Part shown: positions 1 through 21,468 of the stretch, in pieces
How the letters are laid out: each line of letters begins with the position of its first letter
Position numbering within the stretch: the stretch's first letter is position 1
NCBI GenBank assembly: GCA_003117195.1
Contig: BDSI01000010.1
Coordinates: forward strand, 1,031,041-1,095,040
DNA length: 64,000 nt
Reading direction: 5' to 3'
Source of the DNA: Eudorina sp. 2006-703-Eu-15
Taxonomy: Eukaryota; Chlorophyta; Chlorophyceae; Chlamydomonadales; Volvocaceae
The notes under the pieces: generated by a model
Told to the model about the DNA's origin: nothing
What the model saw: only the letters and a program-made list of their open reading frames with translations
Database searches by the model: none
Translations under genes and position numbers: made by a program

Positions 1-42
1 ATTAATACCCTTTATGGGCGTTATACCTAATAATGTGCGCAG

Positions 43-7729
<7,687 letters not shown>

Positions 7730-9578
7730 TGACGTACAGCATCACGGCACGCCAGACCCACGTACTTATCCGCTGCGCGCGTTCTGCACGCGTAGTTGTC
7801 TCGCTTCGTACCAGTACTCCGTCCGTCGCTGATCGATTACATTCAGTACAGTAGACTGGGTACAACACGTGTGACAGATTCAAACGAGATCGATGGGCGT
7901 GTACTTGCATGACAATAACAACACCCTGACTCTTTATGTGCAAGGCTGCTAGCAATCGATCGATCTGAAGCAGCTGCCTTCGTGCTAATCGTGCAGTCGT
8001 TCTCCGGCTGTGTGTGTGTTCGATCGGTCCATCGCTCCATTGCGATACGACCGAGCGAACGACTTCACACACACACAGGCACGCACACATCAACGATAAT
8101 CCATTGCACAGCCCTGTAGGTATTCTGTCGTAGTAGACCGCGGGTGGACAGGGCACGGACGCCCACGCAGTGGAGCTATCGCTAGGTGTGGGCGGTTTAT
8201 TCGGCCCGGTGGAGCCGTACGGGCAGGCCCCTGATGGTGACTCGCGAGCCCCCGTGTCCCTCCAAGACTACGGGCCACCGCTGGAGAAGTGACCCCGCCT
8301 TGGTGGGGTTGGGGGTTCGCTAATAGGGGCGCCCTGGTGGCTAACTCCCCCTGAGCGGGCTTTATCCCTTTCCATGGTTGGTTCTCAGGAACGGGGTGGT
8401 TCCCTGGTAGTGTGGGCCCGGGGAGTGTTTCGGTGCACTTGGGGAGCCTGTCCGGAGCGCCGTGGTGGCGTTAGTTCGTGGCAGTGTATGGTGAGGAAGC
8501 CTCGGCTGTCGTCGGGGCTGTCACCGATGACCCGCGGGGTCCGCTGTAACATCCTAATAATAACAGTGTACGATCGGCATGTGCTTCATCCTGCAACAAT
8601 ACCTCTGTACATGTAGTAATAATAATAACAAGTAGGGGTCGGCTTCCTCGAAGCCGGAAAAGGGCGGGGCCCCCTATAATCCGTACAGGCCGCTTGCTTC
8701 AGAAAGAAAACTCTATTACCGCGCAACAGTGTGAGAGAGTGAAAGGTTGCCATTGGGGGTGTCGTTGATGTTGAAGGGGGATCGGCGTGCATAGATTCAC
8801 CAAGCCCAAACACGTCGGCAGCCCCGAAACCATCCTGCAGCCCCGAAACCATCCTGCAGTACGCGCCGCCGGCGACGGCGGTCATCGTATCGGCACTATG
8901 GTAACGATAGTGCACTACCACATCCGTCTGTGAAGCAGATGATCACAAAGCAAGCTTGAAGCATCCTTGTTTTGCCGTGAAACTGTAGTTGTTTGGTCCG
9001 TCGGCAGGCATGCAACCCTTCAGTTGCACGCCCGCAGCAGACGTGAACCTCTAAAGTTTGCTATCAATAGTTACATAGCAAATGTAAGGCAAAAACAGGG
9101 TGCGAAAAAGCCGCGGTGAGACCCGGACTTTGGGCCATCGGAACTGGAGAACTCGTTGGCACTCGGTACGCTATCCCTTTGCATCTTGAAACTTTGATTC
9201 AGTACATATTGTTGATTTGTATTCATCTGGCAAGACAGAAAGGCAAATCTTGATGTTGGTGGTATCTTGATGTTCAAACATCAGAACACTATTTAGCACG
9301 CGCCGCCCATTCCTAATTCAAGTATTCATCACGCGGCACCCGTTGCAACAAATATGAGCGCGAGAGGCGTTGGTTGGATGTTGACTCGGGTCCATGGGGA
9401 CCGCGGAGCTTTACTTTGACCGTTTGTGCGCAAAGAATTTTTTTCAGCCAAACCAAAGTTACCTTGCAATAGAGGACAATTAATATGACAAACATAGCGA
9501 ATTAGTTTAGCGGATAATGAACGTTTTGCCGTTACCGGACACACGGACACACACACACACGGACATGGGCAATCCTAG
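7730..9578. other. Intergenic region downstream of gene A
   Basis: No convincing gene is seen. The GC-rich part about 8150-8555 ends in the short retroposon-like sequence reported separately at 8450-8555. Around 8790-8860 a short CAGCCCCGAAACCATCCTG unit occurs twice. The rest is ordinary non-coding sequence. Confidence 0.5.
8450..8556 (+). repeat. Short interspersed retroposon-like 3' end, copy 1
   Basis: This stretch contains GCAGTGTATGGTGAGGAAGC, CCGATGACCCGCGGGGTCCG and CTGTAACATCC, then an AATAATAA-type tail. The same sequence recurs at 38304-38400 (+) and 55821-55942 (-), always ending in a short A/T-rich tail. This is the layout of a retroposed SINE or LINE 3' end. The GC-rich sequence upstream (about 8150-8450) may be the rest of the element, but it is not repeated elsewhere in the window. 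Confidence 0.6.
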
Positions 9579-9621
9579 GGGGCGGGGCCCCCCGAACGCG
9601 CTTCGCGCTGGGGCCCCGCCC
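9579..9621. repeat. GC-rich perfect-stem hairpin
   Basis: GGGCGGGGCCCC and GGGGCCCCGCCC flank an inner CGCG-CTT-CGCG stem. The hairpin lies directly beyond the (ATT)n tail of the LINE copy at 9632-13860. It may be the target-site sequence or a small separate inserted element. Confidence 0.6.
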
Positions 9622-9764
9622 AAAAATAATAATAATAATAATACGCCCAGTCAGGGACTGTGGCATGTGTTAAGGGGGCAGGAGTGATGAGCCTATGGGT
9701 TTCCCCTTGCCTATATATACACTACCCGCCACCGCTAATGTGGAGTCATGGGGTGCATGGTGTG

Positions 9765-10842
9765 CTAAGTTCCTGCTGGATTTTCTCCTGCAGGTTGTCC
9801 TCTTTCCATCTTTCGTCGAAGTGTAACGATGCCGTTCAGCATATGTACGGCGTGGTCGTGCAGGTCGTTCAAGCACGCCCTGGCTGCGTGGCTACAGGCC
9901 CCGAGCTCAGCCAGGAGTGGAAGGAGGTCTTTTCGTTTGGTTCCCCCGAAACCCAGACTGATGGCGTCCTGTTTCGTATAGCGCACCTTCCATCCCGCTT
10001 CTGCAAGCTCTTTGGCCAGATTGTCGTGCTGCTGCACTTTATCGTGCTGTTTCGCAGTGTGGTTGGTGTCTGAAGTGTAGCCGATTTCTAGAATGTGTAC
10101 GGTGTGGTCCTCGCGATCCCAGGGGCCTGTGTATCCCGGTTTACTTGCCTCCATGAGTGGTATCGTTGGTATGAACATTATGTCGGGTCTGAGTTTTAGG
10201 CGGAGGTCGGTGGGTGTATTTGGCAGCACCCACTCCCTTATGCGGGTGCTCGCGGCGTAGTCAGGTAGCTGCTGCGCTTGACAAGCATCCATGATCATAT
10301 AGCAACCGCCCAAGCGTCCTGTGGCGAGCAGTCTGGCGATCTGCCGGACTCCGACATTGTGTCGTTGGATGTAGAGGGCTGTCATGTCCGGGTGGTTACA
10401 GCCACCCAGGATATGTCCTCCAGAGTCGGGACCCCAGCACAGTGGGCAGGGTGCGGGCGCCACCGTGTGTGGCGGGGCTGCGGATTGTACACGCGATCGT
10501 TTGGTGCCTACCAGGGGACGTCGGAAGCGCTGTGCCAGTTTGTTGTTCCACAGTTGTCCGTACCAATAGTCCATACACCGCTTGAGCTTCTTGTGCCTTC
10601 CCGTGCGCCGGTTGAGGGTGCGCGCGCTTGTACGGATGTTTAGGTGCGGGAGCGTGGCTGACATGAAGGACGTGTACAATGTTTGTTTGGTGTAACCGAG
10701 GTGCACCTCTGGTTTTATTAGCGACTTCACCCCTCGGTTGAGGTCGTTGGCGCAGTGGCCGGCGGTGCGTTCCGGCCCGCTGGCTTTTCGCACCCACCAA
10801 TAGTGCGCTCTGGGGTCGTTGTCGGACGTTTCTGTTTGCCAC
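9765..10842 (-). pseudogene. LINE ORF C-terminus: zinc knuckle and RLE-like nuclease
   Basis: An open frame of 342 codons (9765-10793) carries CPLCWGPDSGGHILGGCNH, a CX2CX7HX4C knuckle. Then come LRPDIMF and, some 45 residues later, HILEIGYTSD and a Lys-rich stretch. Zinc knuckle followed by RPD and a downstream acidic motif is the arrangement of the restriction-like endonuclease of R2-type LINEs, which nicks target DNA for reverse transcription. It ends with a normal stop shortly before the 3' tail. Assignment as a nuclease is by motif order only. Confidence 0.55.
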
Positions 10843-10989
10843 GTGGCGTCGTCGGGCGCGTCCCGGCGCGCAGCCTTAACTGCCGCTCTATCAGCCGCGT
10901 CATTGTATTTTATTCCTGTGTGAGATTTTACCTTCAGAAGATGTGTCTTGAGTTTCTTTACAGCTCGTTCTTTCAGAATTCGTACGATG

Positions 10990-13800
10990 TTCGTTAGTAG
11001 GTCTTTGTGTTTATTGAGCGCGAGTTTCGTAGCTAGGTTGATTTATCATTTTCTTTATCAGAAACAGTGACGCGGCTGAGTCAGTCCAGATTGTAATAAT
11101 GGGTGCGTTGTTGAGGCAATCTTCGTCGTTTCTCATTGTAAGACCTTGGTGGATATCACTGAGCTCGCAACGTGTAATGGTTTGGCATCCCGTCGTTCCG
11201 TAACATCTATGTAGAGCGTTTTGCCTGTGAGGGCATCGACCGCGGCCGCCCCAAGGACTTGCGCTTCGGCTTCATCAACCTGGACCTTTGGACAGACCCA
11301 TCAGTGTAGATGCCGCATTCAGCGTCATGGCGCAGCGCTATTTTTGCTGGGAACATCAGGTGGGCGCTGCATCGTTCGTCATCGGTCATGTTGTCACATC
11401 TGCGGGAGCTCAGGCTAGGTGCACAGCCGGTTTCGTACTTCTCTTTCAACCGACGTATGTGTTTGCGCACCCATTGGGGTAGTCGCAGGTCCGTCTCCTG
11501 GGTCTCGTCCATTGCTGTGCGTTCCTGGGGCGGCTTCGTTATGGAGTCGATTGCTTGGCGAAGTGGTTCAGCCCATCCCAGGGCCCATCGCATGGCATGA
11601 TGCCCCTCTTCGGGGTTTGGTTCCGGGTGGGCGACAGAGGCACCCCTGAATGGCTGTTGGTATGCGTCGTGTCTTGCTCCGAACAGTTGGTCCTCAGGGA
11701 ATCTTGCATGGTATACTCTTGTGCACTGGGCGACGCTCAAGGGCGAGGCGAAGCGCTCCGTGTCCGCACCTATGGCCTGCATGAGTCGCTCCATAAGGTA
11801 TTCGCGAAGACGTTTGAATATCGGGTGCGCTGCGGCCGGGGCGCAATTGTGCTTGCCTATTTGGATTGTGTATTTGCCGGTCGGGTGTATGTCCATCTCC
11901 GGGTTCCGTGCTTCGGTGTCGATCTCCACGTACCTCCGAAGGGTCCGCTGTCCTCGGGTGGTCTGGTAGCACTCTTCTTCCCATCGCCCCTGCCTTTGTT
12001 CGCCCGTTAAGTGTTGATCTTGCGCCTGGTTCACTCGCCCGGGCTCATGTTCGATGCCGTGATCTCGTCTATGGTTGTATTCTGATAGCAGGGTGTCCCA
12101 TGTGTCCTGCGACGCGAGCCTGGTTTCCTCCTCTTCCGTTGGTTCCCATTCAACATCTAGCATGCCACCTTCCCCATCATCTCCTGTGATGTATGGCCGC
12201 AGGTCGCGCGGTGTGTACTTGTGGGCTTCGTAGAGCGGAAGCGCCCCCTTGGGTATGAGGGTCCTCTGCCAGGCGACCGTGTAGTAGGTACGGTGAGTCG
12301 GTCGGCTATGTCTCCCGGTCCGTTTTTGCTTACTCGGGGGCGGGTCAGCGTCCACTCGCTTTCGTGTCTGGACTATTATGCGGGCCACTCTGTCCTGCGT
12401 CCCGAACAGAGCTTGGGTAATGGCGAACCCATGTTCGGTTGGTACCCCTTCGGGCCAGTCTTGGTTGCCCATGAGCATATTGTAAAGTCGTTGCGCGTCG
12501 GGCACCCTCTGGGTGAGTCCCCGAAGGGTGGGGAGCCTCAGCAGGAGGGCACAGTGCTCGACGGTTAGGGGTCCCTGTTGTGGCACCCATCCGATTGGTT
12601 CTGTATCCGTGATCCCATTCACCGGCTTGCCCTTATTTCTCCGCAGGTAGAGTTTTTGGAGCTCGTGCTTTCGGTTCTTTCCGTCCAGGTTCCGACATCT
12701 TCCTGGGCGTGGTGGTCGCGCATTCCCTGTAAGCGGTGCGGGTGCAGGGACCTCAGTGTCTTGTGCCCTGTGCCTCGTGTGGTCTGGGTGGGTATTGTCT
12801 GGGTCGTGGCGCGCATTCTGGTCGGGGTTTTGCATCCAGGCAGGCCGCATGTACCGGGTAATGTAGTCTCCCGGGAGGGGGTTGGGGACGGTGCCCCGGC
12901 GTGTGAGCCCTGTGACGGTCGGGTCTCCGGGAATTTTTCTGAGATCGGCCGGCAGTGGTGCAGCGCTGCGGTACTTTGCCGCTCCCGTGCGGGTAGTGGC
13001 GTCCTCGCTGAGCGCTAGACTGCGTCTATTCAATGCGACTTTGTGTTTCCGTCTTACACGGCGCCCCCCTATACGTTGCAGCTGGGTTGTGTCGATGAGG
13101 TGCTGCCTCGTGTTGTTGTCACGTAGGGCTCTCAGGTCAAGGCCCAGCTCAAGCAGTGGTTGAAGGCATCGGAACGGTAGGGCGTGCTCGGTTGGGGTCA
13201 TGAGCCCCTCGCCTAGCAGTTGTGCGAGGCTGTTGGCTTCCTGGTGATACTGTTCCCCTTGGTCTGTGAGCTCCAGACCGGCGTCACGTACGAGCGCCAG
13301 CTGTTTGAGCGTCGTATAGAACTTTCCCGCTTGAGCTGATGGATCGGTATGTTTCCGGCGTGCTGTCCCTGTATCCGCAGGAGGGCTCTCGTGACTACTC
13401 CGAGCCGTCCCCAGTCGTTCAGGGATGTGACGAGCGCTTTGGTGGCGCGATGCACATATAAGGTACGTATCGACCCTACGCCTAGGCCCATCTGGCCGGT
13501 GGGGGCGGGCTAGGATTGCACGCGTTGGGAATCCCTTCTTCAGGCCGTAGCTTCGTTTAGCAATCCCTGCTATCTGCGAGTCGAAACTGGCAATGTCATG
13601 TGGCGTGTAAGCCATGGCGCATAGGCCGTATGCGATTTTAGGATGTATCAGCGTCTTGATCATGTTGATGCGCTGGTCGGGGGTGGCGAGGGACTCGACA
13701 ATTCCTTGCCCTCGGCGCTTGATTACAGCCCGGGTGTAGGCCACTTGTTCTGCCCAGTCCAGTGTGGGGGTGATGTGCACCCCCAGGTACTTGTAAGGTT
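10990..13800 (-). pseudogene. LINE ORF fragment: RT thumb, linker and RNase H
   Basis: The open frame 11207-13780 begins in the RT thumb, with KTLIHPKIAYGLCAMAYT typical of the post-palm region. It then has about 600 residues rich in Arg, Pro and His with no recognised fold. RNase H follows, with the DED triad visible: YTDGS near 11310, CELSDIH near 11165 in another frame, and WTDSAAS near 11085. The switch of frame inside RNase H marks frameshift decay. Upstream RT motifs such as the YADD box are absent. Confidence 0.7.
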
Positions 13801-13860
13801 CCGTTGTTGTACACCGACGGCGCCTGCCGATGTATTGTGTTCGTGTCGACGCAGCTAGAT

Positions 13861-14843
13861 GCTGGTTCTACTGGTTCGCGCTTTCTAAGTGTTGCCCCGT
13901 GTATGTGTATGTGCGAGTGTTCGGTTCGTAGGGCCCTCGCTTAGGTCGAGGGTCGAAGCATCGAACGGGCGTCGAAGTAGCTACGTCGCAAACGATTTCG
14001 TCGCTGCCTTTCCTTCTTTTCGCTCGGGCAAGGTCGGTACACGTGTTTTTGTACATTCAAAGCAAGAACGGCCGTTTCGGCAAATAAATGTATATATTTC
14101 ACGTGACTACTGCTTATAGCACACACACTTGCCACAGATACCTCGTGGCTTCGTTCCGCGGTAGTGCGTACATACACGCAACACATACGTACAGCCAACA
14201 AGCCTAGCGCCAGCAGCAGCTAGCCAGCGCGGAGGCAACTTTTGACGGCGCAATGCACTTTAGAACCTCCCGGGTTGTTTCTGGGTGCGTGAGCATACTG
14301 CTGTCAGCTCCAAAACGATCAAAAGGAACGAACCGATAACGGTCAATCATGCTATGTAGTCTCAACGTAACGTAACAGCAACGGCGAACATCAAGTAACT
14401 CTGCACGGACGGAAAACACGCGCCGACAAACACTACAGATAAACAGACGTAAGTAGAAACAACGAGCAACGGCGGACGGATGGAAAACACTCAGTAAGCG
14501 CAGCATTCCGTACGTGCTATCGGGCTATAATCAACACACTGGCTGGGTGACGCATCAGTGTCGGTATTACATGTGATGACGGATGACGACGTGTTCTCAG
14601 CGATGTATATGTTTTCATCGGTTGACACGCAACCTTTCATACATGCTGAACTAGCATCGTGAACCCATATATTCATATTCGGCTTGCTTGGATGCAGTAA
14701 GCAAGTAACGCTCGCTCGCATGACCAGTTAGACCAGTGAATGTCCGAACGAGTGGTTGTCGGTCAGTCAATTATTTCCACCACGGCGTCACAGGCACTAT
14801 TATCTATCCGTAGGTACAGGTGTAGCTGCGTAGGCGGCTTCCG
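13861..14843. other. Intergenic region downstream of gene C
   Basis: No gene is seen. On the - strand, TGTAA (the usual chlorophyte polyadenylation signal) occurs near 14566, about 280 bases after the gene C stop. It could mark the 3' end, but the motif is short and this is weak evidence. Confidence 0.35.
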
Positions 14844-17800
14844 TCACGCATCTGACGAGCAGCACGCCAGGCGCAGACCTGCATGTATGTATGCATGCAC
14901 AGACAGCAGATAGATGGATCCCGCCGGCGCACATAAACGCTGACGGCAAGAAGGCTGATTTCAGTTTCTGTATGCTCATCGATGCGTGGTGGGATACACA
15001 ACAAAGCATGTACATACGACTTGGGTATATATAGTATATATATACTATATGTATACTATATACTATATATAATATATAATATATAATATATATACTATAT
15101 ATACTATATATACTATATACTATATATGTATAATATATACATTATATATTATATATATTAAACCCTATATATATTATATATATTATATATGCCGCGGTTA
15201 TAAATATTATATATATTATATATGCCGCGGTTTTATATGATGCTATAGGACACCTTCAACCATCATCACACCGAACCTACGCCATACGAACCGAGGGTCC
15301 AAGGCGGTTGATCCTGCCAACTAAGGATCCCACCTCGTCCATTCACCCGCACATCCATAGAGACAGAGGGTATAGGGTATATATATACCCTATATACATA
15401 TATATATACCCTATATACATATATACCCTATGTATACATTTATATACCCTGTATATATGGCTGATATATCCGGCTGATATATCCGACTTGGGTATATACA
15501 TACGGCTTGGATATACAAACCCTAAGATCTCACCACCGGGGTATCGTGCGACGATACCATTAAGGTACGGTATGTAATTAACTGTGTTAGCTAAGCATGA
15601 AGGTAGGAATGAAGGTGCCTGTGGCAGAAGGTTAGCTAACCGTTGAAATTATTTTTAATAGAGAAATGCACACATACAGTAGTATGGCCACTGCGTGGTA
15701 TGTACGATGCCTGGATGTAAAGGCCTGCAACTGACCAAGGCCGTACACACGCTGAGCGAGGGGCCCCAGCCCGTTTCGTATCATTCTGCTCACGCCACAG
15801 ATAGATAGATAGATTCTGCTCACGCCACACATAGATAGATATGAGCATTAGTACTAGGATGATAGTATCCTACCGGCGCTGCGTGTGTTATCTTACCGTT
15901 AAGGGCCGTGTCATCGCCGTGGGAACCCTGTCAGCCAAGGCGTACATAAGCGTGCAAGCAAAGCGAGAAGCACGGCACGCACGCAGCAAGTAGGATGAGC
16001 GAGCGCGTACAAATAAGCAATGCATGTGTGTGTACGTACTGTCTTTTTATTTAGCAAGGGTTACTGCCAGTATATATTGTCATTATGGTTTGTAACAACG
16101 TAGAAAAGCTTATTGTGCTGAAGAGAGCAATGACGGGGTGGACGCACGGGGCGCCAACGCACGCACCCAATCACGCAGATTCATCCATCCATCCAATCAT
16201 GCGTGGGGGCTTGATGTTCGGATGAGAACGCAGATGGGTGCAGCGCGCGCAGGCGTGCACCAACTGGCGCCCCGTTAGTTTTAGATAGAGAAATTGATGA
16301 CGGAGAAACACGCATATCGCAGAGGATTGCAGCGAGTAATTGCAGCCACGCACACACACGCATACACGCATGACAACGACCCAGCGACACATTTAAGCAG
16401 GCACGTGAATGTAATAAAAGGAATGACAACGACTTCTCTAGCATACGTCGGGCAGGTCGCTCGCGCCCATCGCAACATTATCCATGTATGTGGGATTATC
16501 ATATATTATAACCAATATGTTACTATGTACTTAAATAACCTTATCCTAGTATTTGGCTATAGCAAATAATAATGTTAGTTATATAATGTTTACTTGATTG
16601 CAATTCCTATTTTATTAGTTAGTGTGTTGGTGACAACGTTATTCCCTCGTCCGTCCTCGACCATTTTATCAGACTATGGTCGGTATACATGTATTTGAGT
16701 CCGCCCAACGCAGGCATCCCACTCCTGGACACGTACCTGGTCGCTCTCGAAACGCGCCTGCGCGCCGCAAACGTACCAATCCTTGGGGCAGTACACCCAG
16801 CCCGTCCAGCTGAGCAGGAAGCAGGTCGCAGGAAGAGGCGGGTGTCTTAATACGTAAAACTGACGTTAAGTTGTGTGATTAGTTCCTGAAGGTGCTCTCC
16901 GCGGTGAACGGGCACGTGTGCGTGTGTGTCGGCGTAGTCGGCGTGCGTGTGTATTGAATATAGAATACGTATATTTATATGTGTGATGTCGATGTGCGTG
17001 TTTAGCGTGTTGCGCAAGTAGTAAGGGCAGTAGTGGGCGGCCTTTTGAGGTTACACATACACAGACGGAGTTTTGAGATTACATACACGCAGCCGGCCTA
17101 TCGAGGTCACATACTGGCGACGGGCGGGCGATCACGCCAACGACGGCGTAGACGGCGTTTACAATTCGTTTCGTTAGGCAAAAGGCGCATCGCCCACACC
17201 CAAGAATTATATATACATACTCACTCGCCCCAGAAACCGGGCTGCTGGGTGATCGGTGTGAAGTCGGAGCACATGAACTCGATGGAGTTGGCCGCGGTGT
17301 CTACGATGGGAACAATCGAACGCGCGGGGAACGAATGAAGCAAGCAAGCCACATACACGCACTGCGCAGACTTATACGTACCAATCAGGCAACACGGCCG
17401 ACCGCTGGACGGATGTCACTTCGCCACGCACGTCGCCAGCATTCAGATAATCTATAAAAATATCCGAATGTAACTTCGATCAAGTAAACAATGAAATGCG
17501 GAGTTATTGATGCATGTGTGGATAGATGATGGATTATTAGATGAATTATGGTATGGTAGCTCGAGGGAGGTGAATAGGGCAGAACACCTACACATATTCA
17601 GACTGATGCATGGATGTGAGTTTACTTACTATCACTTGCCGGTCCAAACACAGTTACAACGAATAAATGAGCGTTCGTATACATACAAACATACCGTCTC
17701 CGCTGCCCTGATCTGCCTCCAGCCTCAGCCGAGCACCGATGATGTAGCTCAGGCTACTACTGTTGCAGTAGGCCCAGCTTGGCGACCAGTTGCCCCACAG

Positions 17801-18590
17801 CCCATCGGTGATGCTGACGACGGAACTGTCCAACGAGCACGTCATCCTGTGTGCGCGGTGGATGGTGCCGCCGAACATTGCAGTATGTATGTAAGCAAGC
17901 GTCATGTATGTTATGCAACCTGATCGACCTCGCTTATAATCGCGAACTTCTGGAACCTCTACATGTATCCTCCTGCCTTGCGTACAAAGAAAGCGTGTTT
18001 CAACCCAACAAGATGCAAATCGTATTGACATGTATGGACATTTTGTTTTATGCGGTCACGCACGAACGCACCTCAGTCCGTTGAGAGCGGTGTCGTCGCA
18101 CCTCCCGCCGCAGGAGTCCTCAATGCGCAGCTGGAACCCAGTCATCGGGCCACCAAAAACGCTGCCATCTGAGTCATAGGCGCTGCAGTACTTGGTGTCC
18201 TGCATTCGGTTATGCAAACACGCAAGCAAACCTTACTTGATTCAGCGAGCAAGCGACTTGCTTGCTCACCAAGTGACCTGCAGGCTCCGTCGTTACGCTT
18301 TGCTTCCATAGATCGAGCTGGCCACGGCATGCATTACATGACAACCATCTAGTAGATAGCCCATCGCATGAATCATTGTTTTCGGCCACATACACACGCA
18401 CGCACGCACGCAAGTGGGGCCACCTTACGTTATTAACCGGCCTGTCCACCTAGTCCACCTACCACATATGCATCACATTCATGCAGTTAATCATGCAGCC
18501 CTTCTATAATGCCGTCCTGCTCTCCGGCGACCCACCAGCCAGTCTCCGAACAAGCCCTCAGAGACCGTGACGAACGTGACCTTGGGCGGG
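14844..18590 (-). other. Gene C VMO-I module 3 and C-terminus
   Basis: After the linker [16 protein letters not shown] in exon 18678-18536, [15 protein letters not shown] opens the third module. Exons 18199-18072, 17846-17695, 17300-17225, 16809-16737 and 15927-15897 follow. The last exon, 14878-14844, encodes [11 protein letters not shown] and the stop. The final exons use the same phases as in genes A and B, where the protein also ends a few residues after the CC pair. Confidence 0.8.
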
Positions 18591-21378
18591 GGCGGGATGG
18601 GGGGCGGCGGCGGCGCCGGCGGCGGCGGCGGCTGCAGCTGGGGGCCCTGACCATCCAGGCAGCACGCAAGGCGTAGACCTGTATGTGCACATCCGCGCGC
18701 CCGGCGGCATGCATGCACGCGTGGCAGCGAAGCAATCAAGCAGCACGCACGTATGCACGTAAAAGTTCTAACAAAGAAAGCTTAAGGTTGCGCGGGTAAG
18801 CAATCAAGCAGGATTATCTGCTATTAGGTTGGATACGTTGAACGGAGTTAGAAGGGGTACCCACACCAGATGTATATGGCTCACCATTGAAGGCAGTATC
18901 GTCGCCGGAGCCCTGCGTCCGAAATAATGAAGCAGTACGTACATCCGAAGGCGGCAGCAAACGACATGCAAAGGCACGCAAGCGGCGGTCAGTGGATAGG
19001 CGGAACTCGGACCTGAACTGACCCACGTAGCATAGCACGTGATTGCCCACGTGATCTTAGCACTGAACGAAGTTATGTCAGGCCGTATGACTGCTCTCTG
19101 ACGTATCATTCAAAGGAGTCTGCATCAACACAAGATCAGAAATAACGTGCCATCGTGGAAGCAGCAGAAACGCTGTTGTAGGTTCGCGACACCGGAGGCA
19201 AGGCCGAAGGTAGGATCAGCTGGCTGGTCCGTTGCAGAAGCGACGCCGCGCAGCTGTCCATAACGCTGATGTAAGCACTGCGCGTGCAAATGATGACAAT
19301 GGAACAAGGGCTCGGTCCAGGAGATGAATGATGTGATGAATGACCTTACATGTCTCTTCCGCTAGGCCAGGTCCATAACCTAACGAAAGGGGCCTACTAG
19401 TTGCTCATCGGCTATTGCCGAAGAGCAAATCGAGACAAAGCACCAAGGCAAAGCCTCGACCTAAATCACAAGACAAACAAGTACGACACTCTACCATCAG
19501 TGATGGTCCCGAAACCAAAGGAAACGGACAACCGAATCACACAACAACTCACAATAACCGCACATAACCGAATTGGAGCAGTAAACTGACGGGTGCAGTC
19601 AATCGGCGTGACAGCTGTCAGGCCGTATGACTGCTCTCTGACGTATCATGTGCCTACCCGTGACTCCCCCCCCAGCGTGCAACGCAGTAGCAAAGCTGGA
19701 AAGATGGGTTCCAGGTGGTGTGGTGTGGATGCGTGAGGTAATTGCGTCCAAATGCGGCAATAAGCGACCAGAGCCAGTAATTGGCAATATGAAGTACATG
19801 GCGACCGAGACCCGAAATGTACGACAAGTACGGCATGCTCAGACGGTGTCCGACATGATGGCAACAGACTCACAACAGGGAACACCAACGGCGCGGCTAC
19901 TGATGCAGTCAATCAAATGGGCCAGCAGCAAACAAGGCACAAACACAAAGCACGGTGTATGCTCCAGCTGGTCTACACGAAAGGCTAAGCACAAGGCGTG
20001 GCCCGGGATCTAGCGCTGGCGACTTTGGCACGGGCATTCCCACAGACAGCAAAACACGCGGGCATCACCTCCGAACGCGGCCTGGGCTGCACACGCATGA
20101 CCTCAGAACTCTCACGTCGGGCGATTCCAACTGGATGGAGCACCAAAATGACGACTGCCGAACGGAACGGCTAAGAAGTCGCCGACATACCAAATCGCTC
20201 GGCACCATTGACAACTGTCATTCAGCAACCATCATTTGATCACGCTTGACAATACAAGCGCTTGGTCTCGATTTGCTGGGTAAGCATGCGCGAAGAAGAA
20301 AAGAGACTCCTCAGCGCATGCGCGCACGTTGGCTGTTCCATTCAAAGGAGTCTGCATCAACACAAGATCAGAAATAACGTGCCATCGTGGAAGCAGCAGA
20401 AACGCTGTTGTAGGTTCGCGACACCGGAGGCAAGGCCGAAGGTAGGATCAGCTGGCTGGTCCGTTGCAGAAGCGACGCCGCGCAGCTGTCCATAACGCTG
20501 ATGTAAGCACTGCGCGTGCAAATGATGACAATGGAACAAGGGCTCGGTCCAGGAGATGAATGATGTGATGAATGACCTTACATGTCTCTTCCGCTAGGCC
20601 AGGTCCATAACCTAACGAAAGGGGCCTACTAGTTGCTCATCGGCTATTGCCGAAGAGCAAATCGAGACAAAGCACCAAGGCAAAGCCTCGACCTAAATCA
20701 CAAGACAAACAAGTACGACACTCTACCATCAGTGATGGTCCCGAAACCAAAGGAAACGGACAACCGAATCACACAACAACTCACAATAACCGCACATAAC
20801 CGAATTGGAGCAGTAAACTGACGGGTGCAGTCAATCGGCGTGACAGTTATTCATCACATTAGGTACGTATAACTCTGTGACTGGCAATAATGCTGCACGA
20901 ACGTGAAGCCATGCCAGCGGAGCTAATGCAGCTAGCTGTTTGCTTGTTTGTAAGGAGCGCGGGCGGGCGCACGCACGCATGCGCGCAGATGATGGTTTCC
21001 AATAATCCTATTCATCCTATCCCTCGACAAAAAACATCCTGCGTATATAGCTACATACCTGATCGTTCTCAAAGCGGGCCTGGGCGCCGCACATGTAGCT
21101 GCCGGTGGGGCAATACACCCAGTCCGTCCAGCTGAACCCGATGCGAACAAATGACGAGGAGCGAAACAAGCGAGGGCGTTCAAAAAGCCATATTAATATA
21201 TAGGGTTATATATAGGGTGTTATACATATAAACATATTTATTTTCATATTTATATACATATATAAACCCTAAAACCTACATACATATTTATATATTTATT
21301 TATCTATTTACATATTTAGACCCATATATATATGTATATATATGTATATATATGTATCTGTTTATGCAAGCATCGCCC

Positions 21379-21468
<90 letters not shown>

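Larger units (their letters stand above)
9632..13860 (-). mobile_element. 5'-truncated non-LTR retrotransposon (RT thumb, RNase H, CCHC, endonuclease-like tail)
   Basis: On the - strand the copy starts abruptly at the end of the RT domain. The first recognisable motif is KYLGVHITPTLDW, about 13790. It runs through a long linker, an RNase H, a CX2CX7HX4C zinc knuckle and a PD-(D/E)XK-like segment, and ends in an (ATT)n tail at about 9632-9650. Loss of the 5' part is typical of incomplete target-primed reverse transcription. The RNase H plus R2-like C-terminus resembles Dualen/RandI-type elements of green algae, but APE and the RT palm are missing, so the clade is uncertain. Frameshifts show it is dead. 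Confidence 0.75.
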
